Of a stretch of DNA of 64,000 nt, positions 18,150 through 27,799 are shown in pieces. The notes beneath the pieces are model-generated. The model was given only the letters and a program-made list of their open reading frames with translations, was not told where the DNA came from and searched no databases. Position numbers and translations under genes: made by a program. The DNA is from Pseudomonas brenneri. Its GTDB lineage: Bacteria > Pseudomonadota > Gammaproteobacteria > Pseudomonadales > Pseudomonadaceae. The DNA lies in NCBI RefSeq assembly GCF_007858285.1, contig NZ_VFIL01000002.1, positions 496,001-560,000 on the forward strand, read 5' to 3'. How positions within the stretch are numbered: the first letter of the stretch is position 1; each line of letters begins with the position of its first letter.

Positions 18150-19213
18150 CAGTCACCGTCGTTGGCGTTGAAGCCCAGTTGGATGCCCAGCGCCTTGGCC
18201 AGTTCGCCCTCATGCAGGCGGTGGACGACGTTGAGGCTGTCGTAGATGTCGTTGAGTTGCTGGCGCCCGGCGTCATCGGCCAGCAGTTCATTGAGCGAAC
18301 GCTGGTTGCTGTCGAACAGTTTCAGTGAGGCGGCGTAGGCAGCGTCGATCTTCTCGGCCAAAGGCTTCTGGTCGGCGGGCAGCAGGCCGCGCAGGCCCTT
18401 GTTGTCGACCCCGACCCACACGGTCTGGGCCGCCGCGAGGCTGGCTTGCAAGCCTTGCAGGGACGACTGGCTACGCCACGCATCGGCCTGGAACGGCTGC
18501 GGGATACCCTTGGACAGGCGACCCATCGGCGTGCCGAGTTTTTTCTTCAGAGTGTCCAGGGCCGTGACCTGCACGCGCAGCAGCTCGGCGATGGCTTCGT
18601 GGGAATCGGCGTAGCGCTGGTTCGGGAACTTGGTCATCTGCGCGAGCATGCCGTCGGTGCTGTTCCAACTGGCGAGGATTTCCTCGGCGAGTTGTTTCTG
18701 GCGCTCGCCGATGGCGATCAGGAGTGGGCAGTAGCGGGCTTTCTGGGCATCGTTGGCGATGTCGGTCTTGGCGTCATACAGGATGTATTCGTAGGCCGAC
18801 AGGCCTTGCACCACGACGCTGGACTTGGCCAGGGCGGCGGCATCGATCTGCGGCTGGGCGGTGGCCAGTTGCTCGACCTGACGGCCGACGAGGTTTTTCT
18901 TGTCCGGCCAGAACTGCACCTGCCAGGCGCGGTTGCCCTCGGCCAGCGGGCCAATCAGCAGCGGTTGTAACTCGGCCCAGGCTTTTTGCGCGTGGAGGAA
19001 GTCGGCGCGCGCGGTTTCCAGGGATTCCTTGCCTTGGCAGTAAGCCAGGGCACTGACGGCCAGTTGCCGGTCAGCTTCGACCCAGCGGCTGTAGGTCGGC
19101 AGGATCACTTGCTTGGCGATGGCGGCCGAGGTAACCGCTTGCGGATCCTGTGGCGAGCAGGCGCCCAGGGCGAGGGCGGCAAGGCTGGTGAACAACAACT
19201 TGGGACGGAACAT
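18149..19213 (-). CDS. Imelysin-family periplasmic lipoprotein
   Basis: 354 residues, starting with a lipoprotein signal (LAALALGAC, Cys about residue 19). The imelysin-like/EfeO-related helical domain includes SAYEYILYD near residue 139, where the family has its GxHxxE-type motif; here it is replaced by GLSAYEYIL, so the His of the classical motif is missing. GGGAG-like site (GGGAG, 6 bases) precedes the ATG. Family members bind iron or help its uptake; an exact role is not shown. It lies 31 bases after the diheme gene. Confidence 0.85.
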   Translation of the reverse strand: MFRPKLLFTSLAALALGACSPQDPQAVTSAAIAKQVILPTYSRWVEADRQLAVSALAYCQGKESLETARADFLHAQKAWAELQPLLIGPLAEGNRAWQVQFWPDKKNLVGRQVEQLATAQPQIDAAALAKSSVVVQGLSAYEYILYDAKTDIANDAQKARYCPLLIAIGERQKQLAEEILASWNSTDGMLAQMTKFPNQRYADSHEAIAELLRVQVTALDTLKKKLGTPMGRLSKGIPQPFQADAWRSQSSLQGLQASLAAAQTVWVGVDNKGLRGLLPADQKPLAEKIDAAYAASLKLFDSNQRSLNELLADDAGRQQLNDIYDSLNVVHRLHEGELAKALGIQLGFNANDGD

Positions 19214-19244
19214 GTCGAGCTCCCTTCATTAATTGGGGCAAAGC

Positions 19245-20675
19245 TTATAGAGAATTCAGGAACGCGAGCAACGCGGCGCGCTGCTCGGCGCTAAATGACA
19301 ACACATGCTGTTGCGCCGCCTGGGCTTCACCACCGTGCCACAGCACGGCTTCAAGCAGGTTGCGGGCGCGGCCGTCATGCAGCAACTGGGTGTGGCCACT
19401 GACATTTTGCGTCAGGCCAATGCCCCACAACGGCGGCGTGCGCCAGTCGCGGCCACCGGCCTTGAATTCGGTACGGTTATCGGCCAGGCCTTCGCCCATG
19501 TCGTGCAACAACAGGTCGCTGTAGGGGCGGATTACCTGGTTGGCCAGCTCAGGTTCAGCGGCGTTGCCTGCGGTGGTGAATTTCGGCGTATGGCACGACT
19601 GGCAACCCGCCTGGAAGAACAGGTTCTTACCGTCTAGCACTTGCTGCTCATTGACATCACGGCGCGCCGGTACGGCCAGGTTGCGGGTGTAGAACAGCAC
19701 CAGGCGCAGGATGTTATCGCTGACTTCCTGCTCGCCATTTTCGCCGTTGCCGTTGGGCGCCTGCTTACAGGCAACCTGGGCGTCGGTGCAGTCATCGAAG
19801 GGTCTCAGGCTGGTCGTCAGGCCCATATCACCCGAGAACGCGTGAACATTTTGTTGATTGAGGTTCGGTTGTCCGGCTTTCCAACCAAAGCGCCCGAGCA
19901 CGGTTTTTTGCTGGGCATCATCCCAGACCCAGTTCGGGCGGCCGAGCACGCCATTTTTATCCGGGCGTTTGCTGGCGTTTTGCAGGATGTCCGCATCGCT
20001 GATGGCTTCAAGCAGGCCCAGGCCGATCATCGGCGGGGCCACGCGCGCGGAAAACCGCGTATCGGGATGCATCGGGCCATAGCCGAGCTGAGTGATTTGC
20101 AGGGTTGGCTTGCGCAACTCGACCACCGTGCCGTCCTTGAACGTGACGTTGACCGGCGTGTAGTCGACCCGCACCTTGCCTTCCGGGACCACACCTGGCA
20201 CGGCCATGTCCTGCAGTTGGCCACCATAGACTGGCTCCGGGACGACACCCAGTTGCTCGATGACCTTGGCGTAGGGCGGTGAATCCGGAATCGACAGGCG
20301 CACCAGCATCGACACCGCATTGCTGGCCTCAGGCAAGGGCGGATGGCCGCGCCCGTCCTTGATGTGGCAGTTCTGGCAGGCGTTGGTGTTGAACAGTGGT
20401 CCCAGCCCATCACGGGCCGTGGTGGTGGCCGGGGCGATCACCCACGGGTTGCGGAAAAAGCTGTTGCCGACGCTGAAATCCAGGCGGCGCGTCGGCGCCA
20501 AGTTGGCCGACGGCAGCGAGAAGGCATTCTGGTCGGTCTTCCTTACCGTCGTGCTGCCTCCCGAACGCGCCTCACCCGGCTCGGCCTGGGTAAATGTCGG
20601 CGGCGGGGCGTCATCGCAGGCACTCAGGCTCACGGCCATCAAGAGTGCAGACAGGCGAAGAAGCAAACGGGGCAT
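19245..20675 (-). CDS. Diheme cytochrome c lipoprotein, DUF1111 family (thiol oxidoreductase-like)
   Basis: 476 residues from ATG 20675, which has AGGA 6 bases upstream; the frame extends to 20723 without a better site. A lipobox LSAC puts the acylated Cys near residue 20. Two c-type heme motifs are visible: CQNCH (about residue 101) and CQSCH (about residue 360), with distal Met candidates later. DUF1111 proteins resemble the di-heme peroxidase fold. It is the first gene of a DUF1111-imelysin-DUF1513 operon, resembling PA4371-PA4373 of P. aeruginosa as I remember it, where an extra imelysin gene (icmP) precedes it; no such gene is present here. Confidence 0.87.
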   Translation of the reverse strand: MPRLLLRLSALLMAVSLSACDDAPPPTFTQAEPGEARSGGSTTVRKTDQNAFSLPSANLAPTRRLDFSVGNSFFRNPWVIAPATTTARDGLGPLFNTNACQNCHIKDGRGHPPLPEASNAVSMLVRLSIPDSPPYAKVIEQLGVVPEPVYGGQLQDMAVPGVVPEGKVRVDYTPVNVTFKDGTVVELRKPTLQITQLGYGPMHPDTRFSARVAPPMIGLGLLEAISDADILQNASKRPDKNGVLGRPNWVWDDAQQKTVLGRFGWKAGQPNLNQQNVHAFSGDMGLTTSLRPFDDCTDAQVACKQAPNGNGENGEQEVSDNILRLVLFYTRNLAVPARRDVNEQQVLDGKNLFFQAGCQSCHTPKFTTAGNAAEPELANQVIRPYSDLLLHDMGEGLADNRTEFKAGGRDWRTPPLWGIGLTQNVSGHTQLLHDGRARNLLEAVLWHGGEAQAAQQHVLSFSAEQRAALLAFLNSL

Positions 20676-20824
20676 CGGTAATCCTGAAAAGACGGGCGAC
20701 GGTGGATGAAATTCAGGGGGCAAAGTCTAACAGGGCAGGGCGGATTGAATAAGAGCAATTATCGTTTGCTCCAATCTGATGCATTCCCGCTAGAATGGCC
20801 GCACATTTTTCCTGGAGGTGGCCA

Positions 20825-21388
20825 ATGCAGGCTCTCGACGCTTTGCTCAACCGTGTTTCCGTGCCGCGCCTGCTGGAGCCGGCCCCCACTGCCGAACAGC
20901 GCGAAGTGCTGTTCGCGGCAGCCATGCGTGCGCCGGACCACGGCCAGTTGCGGCCTTGGCGCTTCCTCACCGTGGAAGGCCCGGCCCGCGAGCAAATGGG
21001 CACCCTGCTGGCCGAAGCGGCCCGCCTGCAAGACCCCGCGGCACCGCAAGCGGTGATCGACAAGGCACAGAACGGTCCATTGCGTGCGCCGTTGGTGGTG
21101 GTGGTGATTGCCCGTCTGCAGGAACACTTCAAGGTGCCCAAGTCCGAGCAGTTGCTGGCGGCCGCCTGTGCGGCCCACGGCATCCTGCTGGCGGCGTACG
21201 CCCAGGGGATTGGTGCGGTGTGGCGGACCGGGGAGTTGTCGTATTCGGCGCATGTGGCCAAGGGGTTGGGGCTGGGCGCGGGTGAGGAGGTGATCGGCTT
21301 CCTCTACCTGGGCACCGCGCAGAACCCGCCGCGTACGGCGGCAAAGGAAGACATCACGGCGTTTGTCAGTGCCTGGACCGGTCTCTGA
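20825..21388 (+). CDS. Nitroreductase family protein (YdjA-like)
   Basis: 187 residues from ATG 20825 with GGAGG about 7 bases upstream; an in-frame ATG at 20795 gives an implausible N-terminus. The pattern is a short FMN-dependent nitroreductase: R(A)PDHGQLRPWRF near residues 37-49 binds FMN, and GIGAVWRTGEL lies near the second FMN contact. Length fits E. coli YdjA (about 183). It reduces quinone-like or nitro compounds with NAD(P)H; the natural substrate is unknown. It is divergent from the diheme operon. Confidence 0.88.
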   Translation: MQALDALLNRVSVPRLLEPAPTAEQREVLFAAAMRAPDHGQLRPWRFLTVEGPAREQMGTLLAEAARLQDPAAPQAVIDKAQNGPLRAPLVVVVIARLQEHFKVPKSEQLLAAACAAHGILLAAYAQGIGAVWRTGELSYSAHVAKGLGLGAGEEVIGFLYLGTAQNPPRTAAKEDITAFVSAWTGL

Positions 21389-21416
21389 TACCAGCCACAT
21401 CCAAATGTTGAAGCTG

Positions 21417-21511
21417 CTTGTGTGGGAGCTGGCTTGCCTGCGATACAGACGCCTCGGTGCATCAGTTACACAGAGGTGATGCTATCGCAGGCAAGCCAGC
21501 TCCCACACAAG
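21417..21511. repeat. REP doublet, TGTGGGAGCTGGCTTGCCTGCGAT type
   Basis: The left arm TGTGGGAGCTGGCTTGCC and its inverted copy flank a spacer of about 45 bases. A half arm (CCCGCTCCCACAT, 21512-21524) of the related type adjoins it. The element lies between the converging nitroreductase and chemoreceptor genes and could act as their shared transcript end. It is the same subfamily as the doublet at 24259. Confidence 0.92.
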
Positions 21512-21539
21512 CCCGCTCCCACATGGGTATCCGGTGTTT

Positions 21540-23678
21540 TCAGGCCCGGAACTGATCCATCAGCTTCATCTGCTGGTTGGCCAATGCGTTCAATTGGCTG
21601 CTGATCGCCGCCGACTCCGTCGCCTGGCCGGTCAGGGTCTCGGTCACGGTACGAATGGCCGAAACATTGCGGTTGACCTCTTCGGCCACGGCGCTCTGTT
21701 CTTCGGCGGCGCTGGCGATTTGCAAGTTCATGTCGCTGATCACCGTCACTGCATCGCTGATCTTGCCCAGGGCCTGAACCGCCTGCTGGATCTGCCCGGC
21801 ATTGTTCTGCGCCTGGCTCTGGCTCGAATGCATGGTGGTCACCACCCCACGGGTCGCGCTCTGGATGCGTTCGATCACCAGGCGGATTTCCTCCACCGAA
21901 TCCTGGGTACGTCGGGCCAGGTTGCGCACTTCGTCCGCCACCACCGCGAAACCACGCCCGCTTTCCCCGGCGCGCGCGGCTTCAATCGCGGCATTGAGGG
22001 CCAGCAGGTTGGTCTGCTCGGCAATGCTGCGGATCACTTCCAGCACCGAGCCGATCTGCTCGCTGTTGACCGCCAGGGCTTCGACTTCGGTCACTGCCTT
22101 GCTGACTTCTTCGGCGAGGGTGGTGATGTCACGGGTGCTGCGCTCGATGATCGCCAGGCCCTCGCGGGCTGACTGATCGGCGCCGCGAGCTGCACTGGCA
22201 GCGTTTGAGGCGCTGTTGGCCACATCATGGGCGGTGGCGCTCATCTCGTTGGAGGCGGTCGCCACCTGGTCGATCTCGCGAAACTGCACCTGCATGCCTT
22301 CGCTGGTCTGGCGCGCGATTTCCGAGGACTGATCAGCGGTGCCACGGGCTTCGGTGATGCTCTGCTTGATCTGGGCGATGGTCGGTTGCAACTTGTCGAG
22401 GAAACGATTGAACCAGCCGACCAGTTCCCCCAGTTCGTCTTTTTTCGTGTAAGCCAGGCGTTGGGTCAGGTCACCGTCGCCGCTGGCAATGTCCTTGAGC
22501 ATCGCCGCCACGCTGTTGATCGGGCGGGTCACGCCTGTGGCCGTCAGCCACATCAGCAACAGGCCCAGCAGGCCGGCCGCAGCGCCCACCAGCAATGCAT
22601 GCAGTGTGCCGCGGGCCTGGGCGTCGTCGAGCACGCCTTGCAGCTTGACCGAATCGGCCAGCAGCACGTCCTTGGGCAGTTTGATCACCACGCCCCAGGG
22701 CTTGGCCTCGGCAATCGGCTTGACCGGGTACACCGCACGGATCGTATCGTCCTGCTCGCGGACCTTGCGGGTGTCACTGGCCAGCAGTTGCACGATCTCT
22801 TTGCCTTCGGCGCCGAGTACATCGACGATGCTCTTGCCGACCTTGTCCGGCTCGCCGCTGTAGCTGGCAATCAGGCCACTGCCGGAGAGGATTTCCATGA
22901 TCCCGGCGCCGTCGAACAGCTCTTTTTGCGCGGTATTGGCGGCCGCTTGCAGGGCATCCAGGGCAATGTCGACGCCGATCACACCAATCACCTTGCCATC
23001 TGCCAGCAGCGGCAGCGAGATCGTGGTCATCAGCATCGACTTGCCGGCGACTTCGTCGGCATACGGGTCCAGCAGGCAAACGCTGCGGGTATCCCGTGGG
23101 CAGGTGTACCAGATGTTGTAGGGCGTACCACTAAGATTGAGGGTGGTCTTGGTCAGGTCCGCTTCCACCATCACCGTGTTCAGGCCTTCACCGCCGGCGC
23201 GGCTCCAATAGCTGGAAAAGCGCCCGACTTCGTTGGAGGCGCGCAGTTTGTCGTCGACAAATTCGCTGTCCCTGCCATCCAGGCCGTTGGGTTCAAACGA
23301 CAACCAGATCCCCAGCACCTTGGTATTGCGCTCGAAGGCGGTCTTGATCCGCTGGTTGAGTTCCTCGCGCACGGCCCCCGCTTCCAGCGAGCGCTTGGCG
23401 GCCATGTTGCGCAAGTCCTTGACCTGATCGGCGAGGGCGGTGACCACCAACAGGCTCTCGCCGAAGGCTTTCTGCAGTTGCACGGCCTGCTCGGCGGCCT
23501 TGGCCTGGAGCAGGTTCTCCACGCTGGTGGTGAGCATGCGTGAACTTTGGGCGCTGACCAGTTGGTCGTTCTGGTTGGCCTGGTAGATATTCAGGCTGAC
23601 GATCAGCGCAATCACTCCCAACAGGCAGAGGCCAGACAGCAGCACGATTTTCAAGCGGATGGAGAGGGTGTCGAACAT
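21540..23678 (-). CDS. Methyl-accepting chemotaxis protein with a large dCache-type sensor
   Basis: 712 residues. One membrane helix (about 12-30), a periplasmic ligand-binding region of about 320 residues with dCache features ([12 protein letters not shown] near residue 235, WGVVIKLP near 330), a second helix (about 358-378), HAMP, and a signalling domain with the conserved hairpin ([19 protein letters not shown], about 555-573). No C-terminal CheR/CheB pentapeptide is seen. The size and layout resemble TlpQ of P. aeruginosa (about 714 residues, polyamine/histamine), but the ligand is not certain. It feeds CheA/CheW to steer flagellar motion. Confidence 0.9.
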   Translation of the reverse strand: MFDTLSIRLKIVLLSGLCLLGVIALIVSLNIYQANQNDQLVSAQSSRMLTTSVENLLQAKAAEQAVQLQKAFGESLLVVTALADQVKDLRNMAAKRSLEAGAVREELNQRIKTAFERNTKVLGIWLSFEPNGLDGRDSEFVDDKLRASNEVGRFSSYWSRAGGEGLNTVMVEADLTKTTLNLSGTPYNIWYTCPRDTRSVCLLDPYADEVAGKSMLMTTISLPLLADGKVIGVIGVDIALDALQAAANTAQKELFDGAGIMEILSGSGLIASYSGEPDKVGKSIVDVLGAEGKEIVQLLASDTRKVREQDDTIRAVYPVKPIAEAKPWGVVIKLPKDVLLADSVKLQGVLDDAQARGTLHALLVGAAAGLLGLLLMWLTATGVTRPINSVAAMLKDIASGDGDLTQRLAYTKKDELGELVGWFNRFLDKLQPTIAQIKQSITEARGTADQSSEIARQTSEGMQVQFREIDQVATASNEMSATAHDVANSASNAASAARGADQSAREGLAIIERSTRDITTLAEEVSKAVTEVEALAVNSEQIGSVLEVIRSIAEQTNLLALNAAIEAARAGESGRGFAVVADEVRNLARRTQDSVEEIRLVIERIQSATRGVVTTMHSSQSQAQNNAGQIQQAVQALGKISDAVTVISDMNLQIASAAEEQSAVAEEVNRNVSAIRTVTETLTGQATESAAISSQLNALANQQMKLMDQFRA

Positions 23679-23802
23679 GGGCTTACTCGCGATTGGACTT
23701 ATTGGTGTGCAAGCAGGGCAACGGCCAAGTCCATTCGGCGCTATGCCCGCAACATCGGCACCGGCGAGTAATTCATGAGGGGCAGGCGATGAGCGGTAGC
23801 GC

Positions 23803-24207
23803 TCAGGCAGCGGTTTGCGCGAGGCGTTCGGGGCGTGACCAGATCCACAGGTTGCCCAGGCTCATCCCGGCGATGGCCAGGTAGATCGGCCAGCCGTGAT
23901 CGAGCATCACCAGCATCAGGCCGGCACACAGCAGCATGCTCACGGTGGCGCTGACCTTGGCCCGGCGCGCGATGATCTTGCCGTTGCGCCAGTTGAACAG
24001 GATCGGCCCGAACAGGCGGTGGTTTTCCAGCCAGGCGCTCAGGCGTGGCGAGCTCTTGGTGGCAGCCCAGGCAGCCAGCAGGATGAATTCGGTGGTGGGC
24101 AGGCCCGGTACGACAATCGCAATCAAGCCGATCCCCAGGCTGACATAGGCCAGCAGGCCGAACAGGATTCGGGCGAGTTTGGAGGAGGATTGGGTTGTGC
24201 CGGTCAT
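23803..24207 (-). CDS. DUF454 family inner-membrane protein (YbaN-like)
   Basis: 134 residues from ATG 24207. The longer open frame to 24345 runs through a REP doublet and is not credible. Features: a helix at about residues 17-38 with the family motif ([20 protein letters not shown] followed by PTTEF), the segment [16 protein letters not shown], and a further hydrophobic pair near the C-terminus. YbaN-type proteins are small membrane proteins of unknown function; in several pseudomonads and enterics they sit near iron or heme genes, and here heme oxygenase is the next gene upstream on the same strand. The ribosome site is weak. Confidence 0.82.
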   Translation of the reverse strand: MTGTTQSSSKLARILFGLLAYVSLGIGLIAIVVPGLPTTEFILLAAWAATKSSPRLSAWLENHRLFGPILFNWRNGKIIARRAKVSATVSMLLCAGLMLVMLDHGWPIYLAIAGMSLGNLWIWSRPERLAQTAA

Positions 24208-24258
24208 GGGTACGATTTGTATGGGTTGCGAAAAACCTGAAAGTGGAGCGCGATCAAA

Positions 24259-24347
24259 ATGTGGGCGCTGGCTTGCCTGCGATAGCATCGCCTCGGTCCA
24301 ACTGATAAACCGAGGCGCCTGCATCGCAGGCAAGCCAGCTCCCACAT
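24259..24347. repeat. REP doublet, TGTGGGAGCTGGCTTGCC type
   Basis: Inverted arms (left TGTGGGCGCTGGCTTGCC with one change from the right arm, right ends AGCTCCCACAT) flank a spacer containing CGCCTCGGT and its inverted partner ACCGAGGCG, as in the doublet at 21417. It separates the DUF454 gene from heme oxygenase. Confidence 0.92.
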
Positions 24348-24368
24348 TAATTGCATTCCAGCAGTGGG

Positions 24369-24977
24369 TCAGGCCAGTTCTGGGGCGCTAGCGTACGCCT
24401 GTTCAAGCAACACGGTGAAGCGTACGAATGCATCCACCGCACCTTTCTCTGCCGCCGCTTCTTCTTCGGCGCTCAGTTCCAGGCCGTCGAGGGTGCGGGT
24501 GAAGCTCTTCCAGCCTTCGGCACGGCCACCGGCTGGTTCGCCCAGGTGGCGGGCACCGAAGGTTTCGCTCAGGCCCAGGCCGACGGCGCGCTTGATCAGG
24601 AACGCAGCGCCCAGCTTGGAACCTTCGGACACGAACAGCCAACCCAGGGCTTGGGCCTTGCTTGGGTTCTGCACGGCACCGGCCACAGGGGCGGGCACTG
24701 CGGTTTCCAGGTCGGCGAGGTCGAGCTTGGCAGCTTCGGCACGGCAGCGTTCGGCCAGGTCAGGCACCAGCTTGATCAGCTCGGGATCGTTGTACAGCGC
24801 CACCAGTTCCGACTGGAACAGGTACTGGGCGACGACGAAACGGGCGAAGTTGGCCTGGGTTTCAAATGGGGCGTGAGCCTTGACCAGTGCGTCGAGCTTG
24901 GTGTGCGGCTCGTTGGTGATCTGGTTCAGGCGCTGGGAGCGCAGGCTTGCACGTTCAGCGGTGGTGGAAGCGGTCAT
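24369..24977 (-). CDS. hemO: Biliverdin-producing heme oxygenase (HemO/PigA type)
   Basis: 202 residues, very like P. aeruginosa PigA/HemO: the proximal His lies in TNEPHTKLD (about residue 25), and the distal helix reads LGWLFVSEGSKLGAAFL with its glycines. It opens the heme ring in the cytoplasm to release iron, CO and biliverdin, so that imported heme serves as an iron source. It follows the heme receptor gene on the same strand but after that gene's terminator, so it needs read-through or its own promoter in the roughly 75-base gap; I see no clear Fur box there. Confidence 0.93.
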   Translation of the reverse strand: MTASTTAERASLRSQRLNQITNEPHTKLDALVKAHAPFETQANFARFVVAQYLFQSELVALYNDPELIKLVPDLAERCRAEAAKLDLADLETAVPAPVAGAVQNPSKAQALGWLFVSEGSKLGAAFLIKRAVGLGLSETFGARHLGEPAGGRAEGWKSFTRTLDGLELSAEEEAAAEKGAVDAFVRFTVLLEQAYASAPELA

Positions 24978-25052
24978 GGGATGTCCTTGAGAAGGAAAAG
25001 CGCCTTATTGCCAGGCTGTTATTACTAGACGAACAAGAAGACGCGTCACAGT

Positions 25053-25095
25053 AAAAAAACCTCACCCCGCTGGCGATAAATCCGGCGGGGTGGGG
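25053..25095 (-). terminator. Intrinsic terminator after the heme receptor gene
   Basis: On the minus strand CCCCACCCCGCCGG pairs with the CAGCGGGGTGAGG region around a TTTATCG loop, followed by seven T (25053-25059 read in reverse). It begins about 10 bases after the receptor stop. Confidence 0.85.
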
Positions 25096-25104
25096 TTGCA
25101 GGGA

Positions 25105-27672
25105 TCAGATGTCCCAGATCAGGTTGATCGCGAAGTTGCGACCGGGCTGGGTCAGGCGGTCCAGGCTGGCCGGCGAGGTCACGCCGGCTTCACCCACACC
25201 GTCGTAGCTGCGCACGTCATCCCAGTTCCAGTATTTTTTGTCGGTCAGGTTGTACAGGCCGCCATTGACGGTCAGGTCGTTGGTGACTTTGTAGAAACCC
25301 GTCAGGTCGACGATGCCAAAGCCCGGGGTCTTGAACGGGCCGTTGGCCTTGATGCCGGTCGGGGTAAAGAACGTGGCGCTGTCGACCCGGTTCTGTTTCT
25401 TGACCAGGGTCCAACTGACCAGCGCACCATAGTTGTCCTGGTCGTAGCCCAGGCCAAACACGCCCTTGAGCGGGTTGACGCTGTTCAGTGGCTGGCCGGT
25501 TTCGTCGTTGCGACCGTGGGCGTAGGCAATCGCGCCTTTGGTATACAGGCCGTGCGGTGCGCCGAAGGCGTCCAGGTTCAAGCGACCTTTGACTTCCATG
25601 CCCTTGATGGTGGCGCGCTTGATATTGCCCGGCTGGAAGATCGTGCCAGACGGGCCCAGCGCGGCGTTGTCCTCGTCAATAAAGTCGCGGTATTTGTTGT
25701 AGAACACGGCGACGTCGAAATTGCCCGCATCGAAATTGCCACGGATTCCGGTTTCATAGCTCTTGCTGGTTTCTGGCTTGAGGTTGGAGTTGGGTTCCAC
25801 GACGTAACCTTCGCCAAGGTTTTCAAAGCGGCCATACAACGCCTTGGCCGAAGGTGTGCGGAAACCTTCGGCGTATTGGCCGAACCAGGTGTATTGCTCG
25901 GTCAACGCGTAGGTCACGCCGAGTTTTGGCGAGAAGCGGTGCCAGGTTTTGTTCGAATCGTCGTGGGGATACTTGCGGTCCGGGTCGGTGGTGTTGAGGA
26001 ACTCTTCGGTCAGCTTGGGTTTGAGCTGGATGTAGTCGTAGCGCACGCTCGGCAAGAAGGTCCAGTCATTCCAGCTGATCTGATCCTGGGCGAACAGCGC
26101 GTAGCTGTTGATGGTTGGGTCCGGGAAATCGCTGGCTTTTTTCACACTGTCGGCAGGGGTTGGGCTCGGTGCGCCGATGGCGGTACAGCCGGCACCGACG
26201 GCCAGGCAGGTCGCCGCGCCTTCACGGGAGCCGGTGACTTTCTGCTGCTTGATCGTGGTGCCGTAGGTCAGCAGGTGATCGGTGTCGCCGATGACGAAGG
26301 CCTTGTCCAACTGTGCGTCGAACACCCACTGCTTTTCTTCGTAGAGGGTGTCGCGGGTCCGCAGTACGCGGCGGCCGACCTGATAGATTTCGCTGGTGGC
26401 CTGGTCGGTCTTGGCGATCTGGTAGTTGAGGCTGGTCTTGATGTGATCGGCAAACGGCGAGTCGAGGGAAAACTTGTTTTCCAGGCCAAAGCGTTCGCGG
26501 GTGATGGTGTCGTTGCCGCGACGGTCACGGTACATATTCATGCCCTGGCCTTCGAGGAAAATCCCGCCCACCGCGCTTTTCTGGTTGATGTCGCGGTCGT
26601 CCTTGTACTTCTCGTAGGTCAGGCCCAGGCGGTTGTCTTCGCCATAGTTCCAGCCCAGCTTGGCCAGCACGTTGGTGGTGCGCACGTCTTCCGGGTTGGC
26701 GCCGGTGCGGGCCAGGCCGGTGGCGTTGTTGCCGTCGTAGGACTCCATCTCATGGCCATTACGCTGGCTCAGGTGCAGCAAGCCATCGAAGTCCTGCACG
26801 CGACCTGCGACGGTGCCGGAGGTCAGCCAGCTTTCGTCGGCCGAGCTGTAGCCGGTCTTCAGGCGCGCGCCGACGTCCTGGCCGGGCTTGATGATGTCGT
26901 CCGGGTCGAGGGTGAAGTAGCTGACGGCGCCGCCGATGGCGCTGCTGCCGTACAGGGCCGAGGCCGGGCCGCGGATGATTTCCACGCGCTTGACGATTTC
27001 CGGGTCGACATAGTTGCGGCGGGTCTTGGCGTACGGGCCGTTGAAGAAGTTGTCCGGGACCTCTACACCGTCCACCTGGGTGAGGATGCGGTCACCGTCG
27101 ATGCCTCGGATGTTGTAGCCCGAATTACCGGAGCGGGTGCCGGCGCCGCCGACCGAGACACCGGGCTCGTAGCGCACCAGTTCACGGATGGAGTTGACGT
27201 TCTGGCGGTCCAGTTCCTCGCGCTCATGCACGCTGACGGTGCTGGGCACGCTATCGACCGCCTGTTCCGTGCGGGTGGCGCTGATGGTCATTTGTTGCAG
27301 GGTGATCGCGCTGCCCGCCGTGCGCTTTTCCAGGACGATGTTGTTATTGCCCAGTTTGCGGTAGTTCAGGTTGGTCCCCACCAACAGCCGGTCCAGGGCT
27401 TTTTCCGGGGTCAGCGAACCGCGCGCGCCCGGGGAGGAAACCCCTTGGCCCAGTTCGGCGGGCAGGCCGATCTGCCAGCCGGTGACGGCGGTAAAGGCGT
27501 TGAGCGCCGATACCAGGGATTGCTGCTCGATGCTGAAGGTGTAATTGGCGTGGCTGCGCGCAGCGGGTTCGGCCGCATTGGCCGTGAGCACCGGGCTGCC
27601 GGCCAGCAGGATCGCGGCGGTCAGCAGGCACAGCGTGGGCGAAGAGGACCGGCGGTTGAAACGAGAGGACAT
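25105..27672 (-). CDS. TonB-dependent heme/hemoglobin receptor with N-terminal signalling (STN) domain
   Basis: 855 residues. A signal peptide (about 1-33) is followed by an STN domain (about 45-100, sequence ...ALNAFTAVTGWQIG), a plug domain (about 125-245; VRYEPGVSVGG, RIRG-type segment) and a 22-strand barrel. FRTP (residue about 570) and NSNLKPE resemble the FRAP/NPNL motifs of heme receptors; the C-terminus ends in an aromatic-free WDI. GGAG lies 8 bases before the ATG. It brings heme across the outer membrane and, through the STN domain, signals to the FecR/FecI pair encoded upstream. The arrangement resembles hxuIRA of P. aeruginosa, with heme oxygenase added. Confidence 0.9.
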   Translation of the reverse strand: MSSRFNRRSSSPTLCLLTAAILLAGSPVLTANAAEPAARSHANYTFSIEQQSLVSALNAFTAVTGWQIGLPAELGQGVSSPGARGSLTPEKALDRLLVGTNLNYRKLGNNNIVLEKRTAGSAITLQQMTISATRTEQAVDSVPSTVSVHEREELDRQNVNSIRELVRYEPGVSVGGAGTRSGNSGYNIRGIDGDRILTQVDGVEVPDNFFNGPYAKTRRNYVDPEIVKRVEIIRGPASALYGSSAIGGAVSYFTLDPDDIIKPGQDVGARLKTGYSSADESWLTSGTVAGRVQDFDGLLHLSQRNGHEMESYDGNNATGLARTGANPEDVRTTNVLAKLGWNYGEDNRLGLTYEKYKDDRDINQKSAVGGIFLEGQGMNMYRDRRGNDTITRERFGLENKFSLDSPFADHIKTSLNYQIAKTDQATSEIYQVGRRVLRTRDTLYEEKQWVFDAQLDKAFVIGDTDHLLTYGTTIKQQKVTGSREGAATCLAVGAGCTAIGAPSPTPADSVKKASDFPDPTINSYALFAQDQISWNDWTFLPSVRYDYIQLKPKLTEEFLNTTDPDRKYPHDDSNKTWHRFSPKLGVTYALTEQYTWFGQYAEGFRTPSAKALYGRFENLGEGYVVEPNSNLKPETSKSYETGIRGNFDAGNFDVAVFYNKYRDFIDEDNAALGPSGTIFQPGNIKRATIKGMEVKGRLNLDAFGAPHGLYTKGAIAYAHGRNDETGQPLNSVNPLKGVFGLGYDQDNYGALVSWTLVKKQNRVDSATFFTPTGIKANGPFKTPGFGIVDLTGFYKVTNDLTVNGGLYNLTDKKYWNWDDVRSYDGVGEAGVTSPASLDRLTQPGRNFAINLIWDI

Positions 27673-27783
27673 CGAGAGCGCTCCGAGGGACGAGTCTTAT
27701 AGTTGCGAGCCTGAATCAAATAGGAATCAGTTGCATTGGCTAAGACGAGACGTACCAGCAGGGGCTATCGAGTAAAAATAATT

Positions 27784-27799
27784 ATTCTCAGTTGAGAAT
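27784..27799. promoter_or_regulatory. Palindrome ATTCTCA-GT-TGAGAAT, possible Fur-like site
   Basis: Perfect 7-base arms around two bases, preceded by ATAATT and overlapping the fecR-like stop codon (27788-27790). It lies 112 bases upstream of the receptor ATG. The adjoining AATAATTATTCTCA resembles half of a Fur box (about 11 of 19 consensus matches overall). It could instead be a weak hairpin ending the fecR transcript. Confidence 0.4.

Noticed and set aside
23803..24345. N-terminal extension of the DUF454 protein
   Set aside because: The extra residues are translated from a REP doublet; ATG 24207 gives the family N-terminus.
25090..27702. 870-residue open frame antisense to the heme receptor
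   Set aside because: Same antisense artefact; no domain is recognisable and the receptor is certain.
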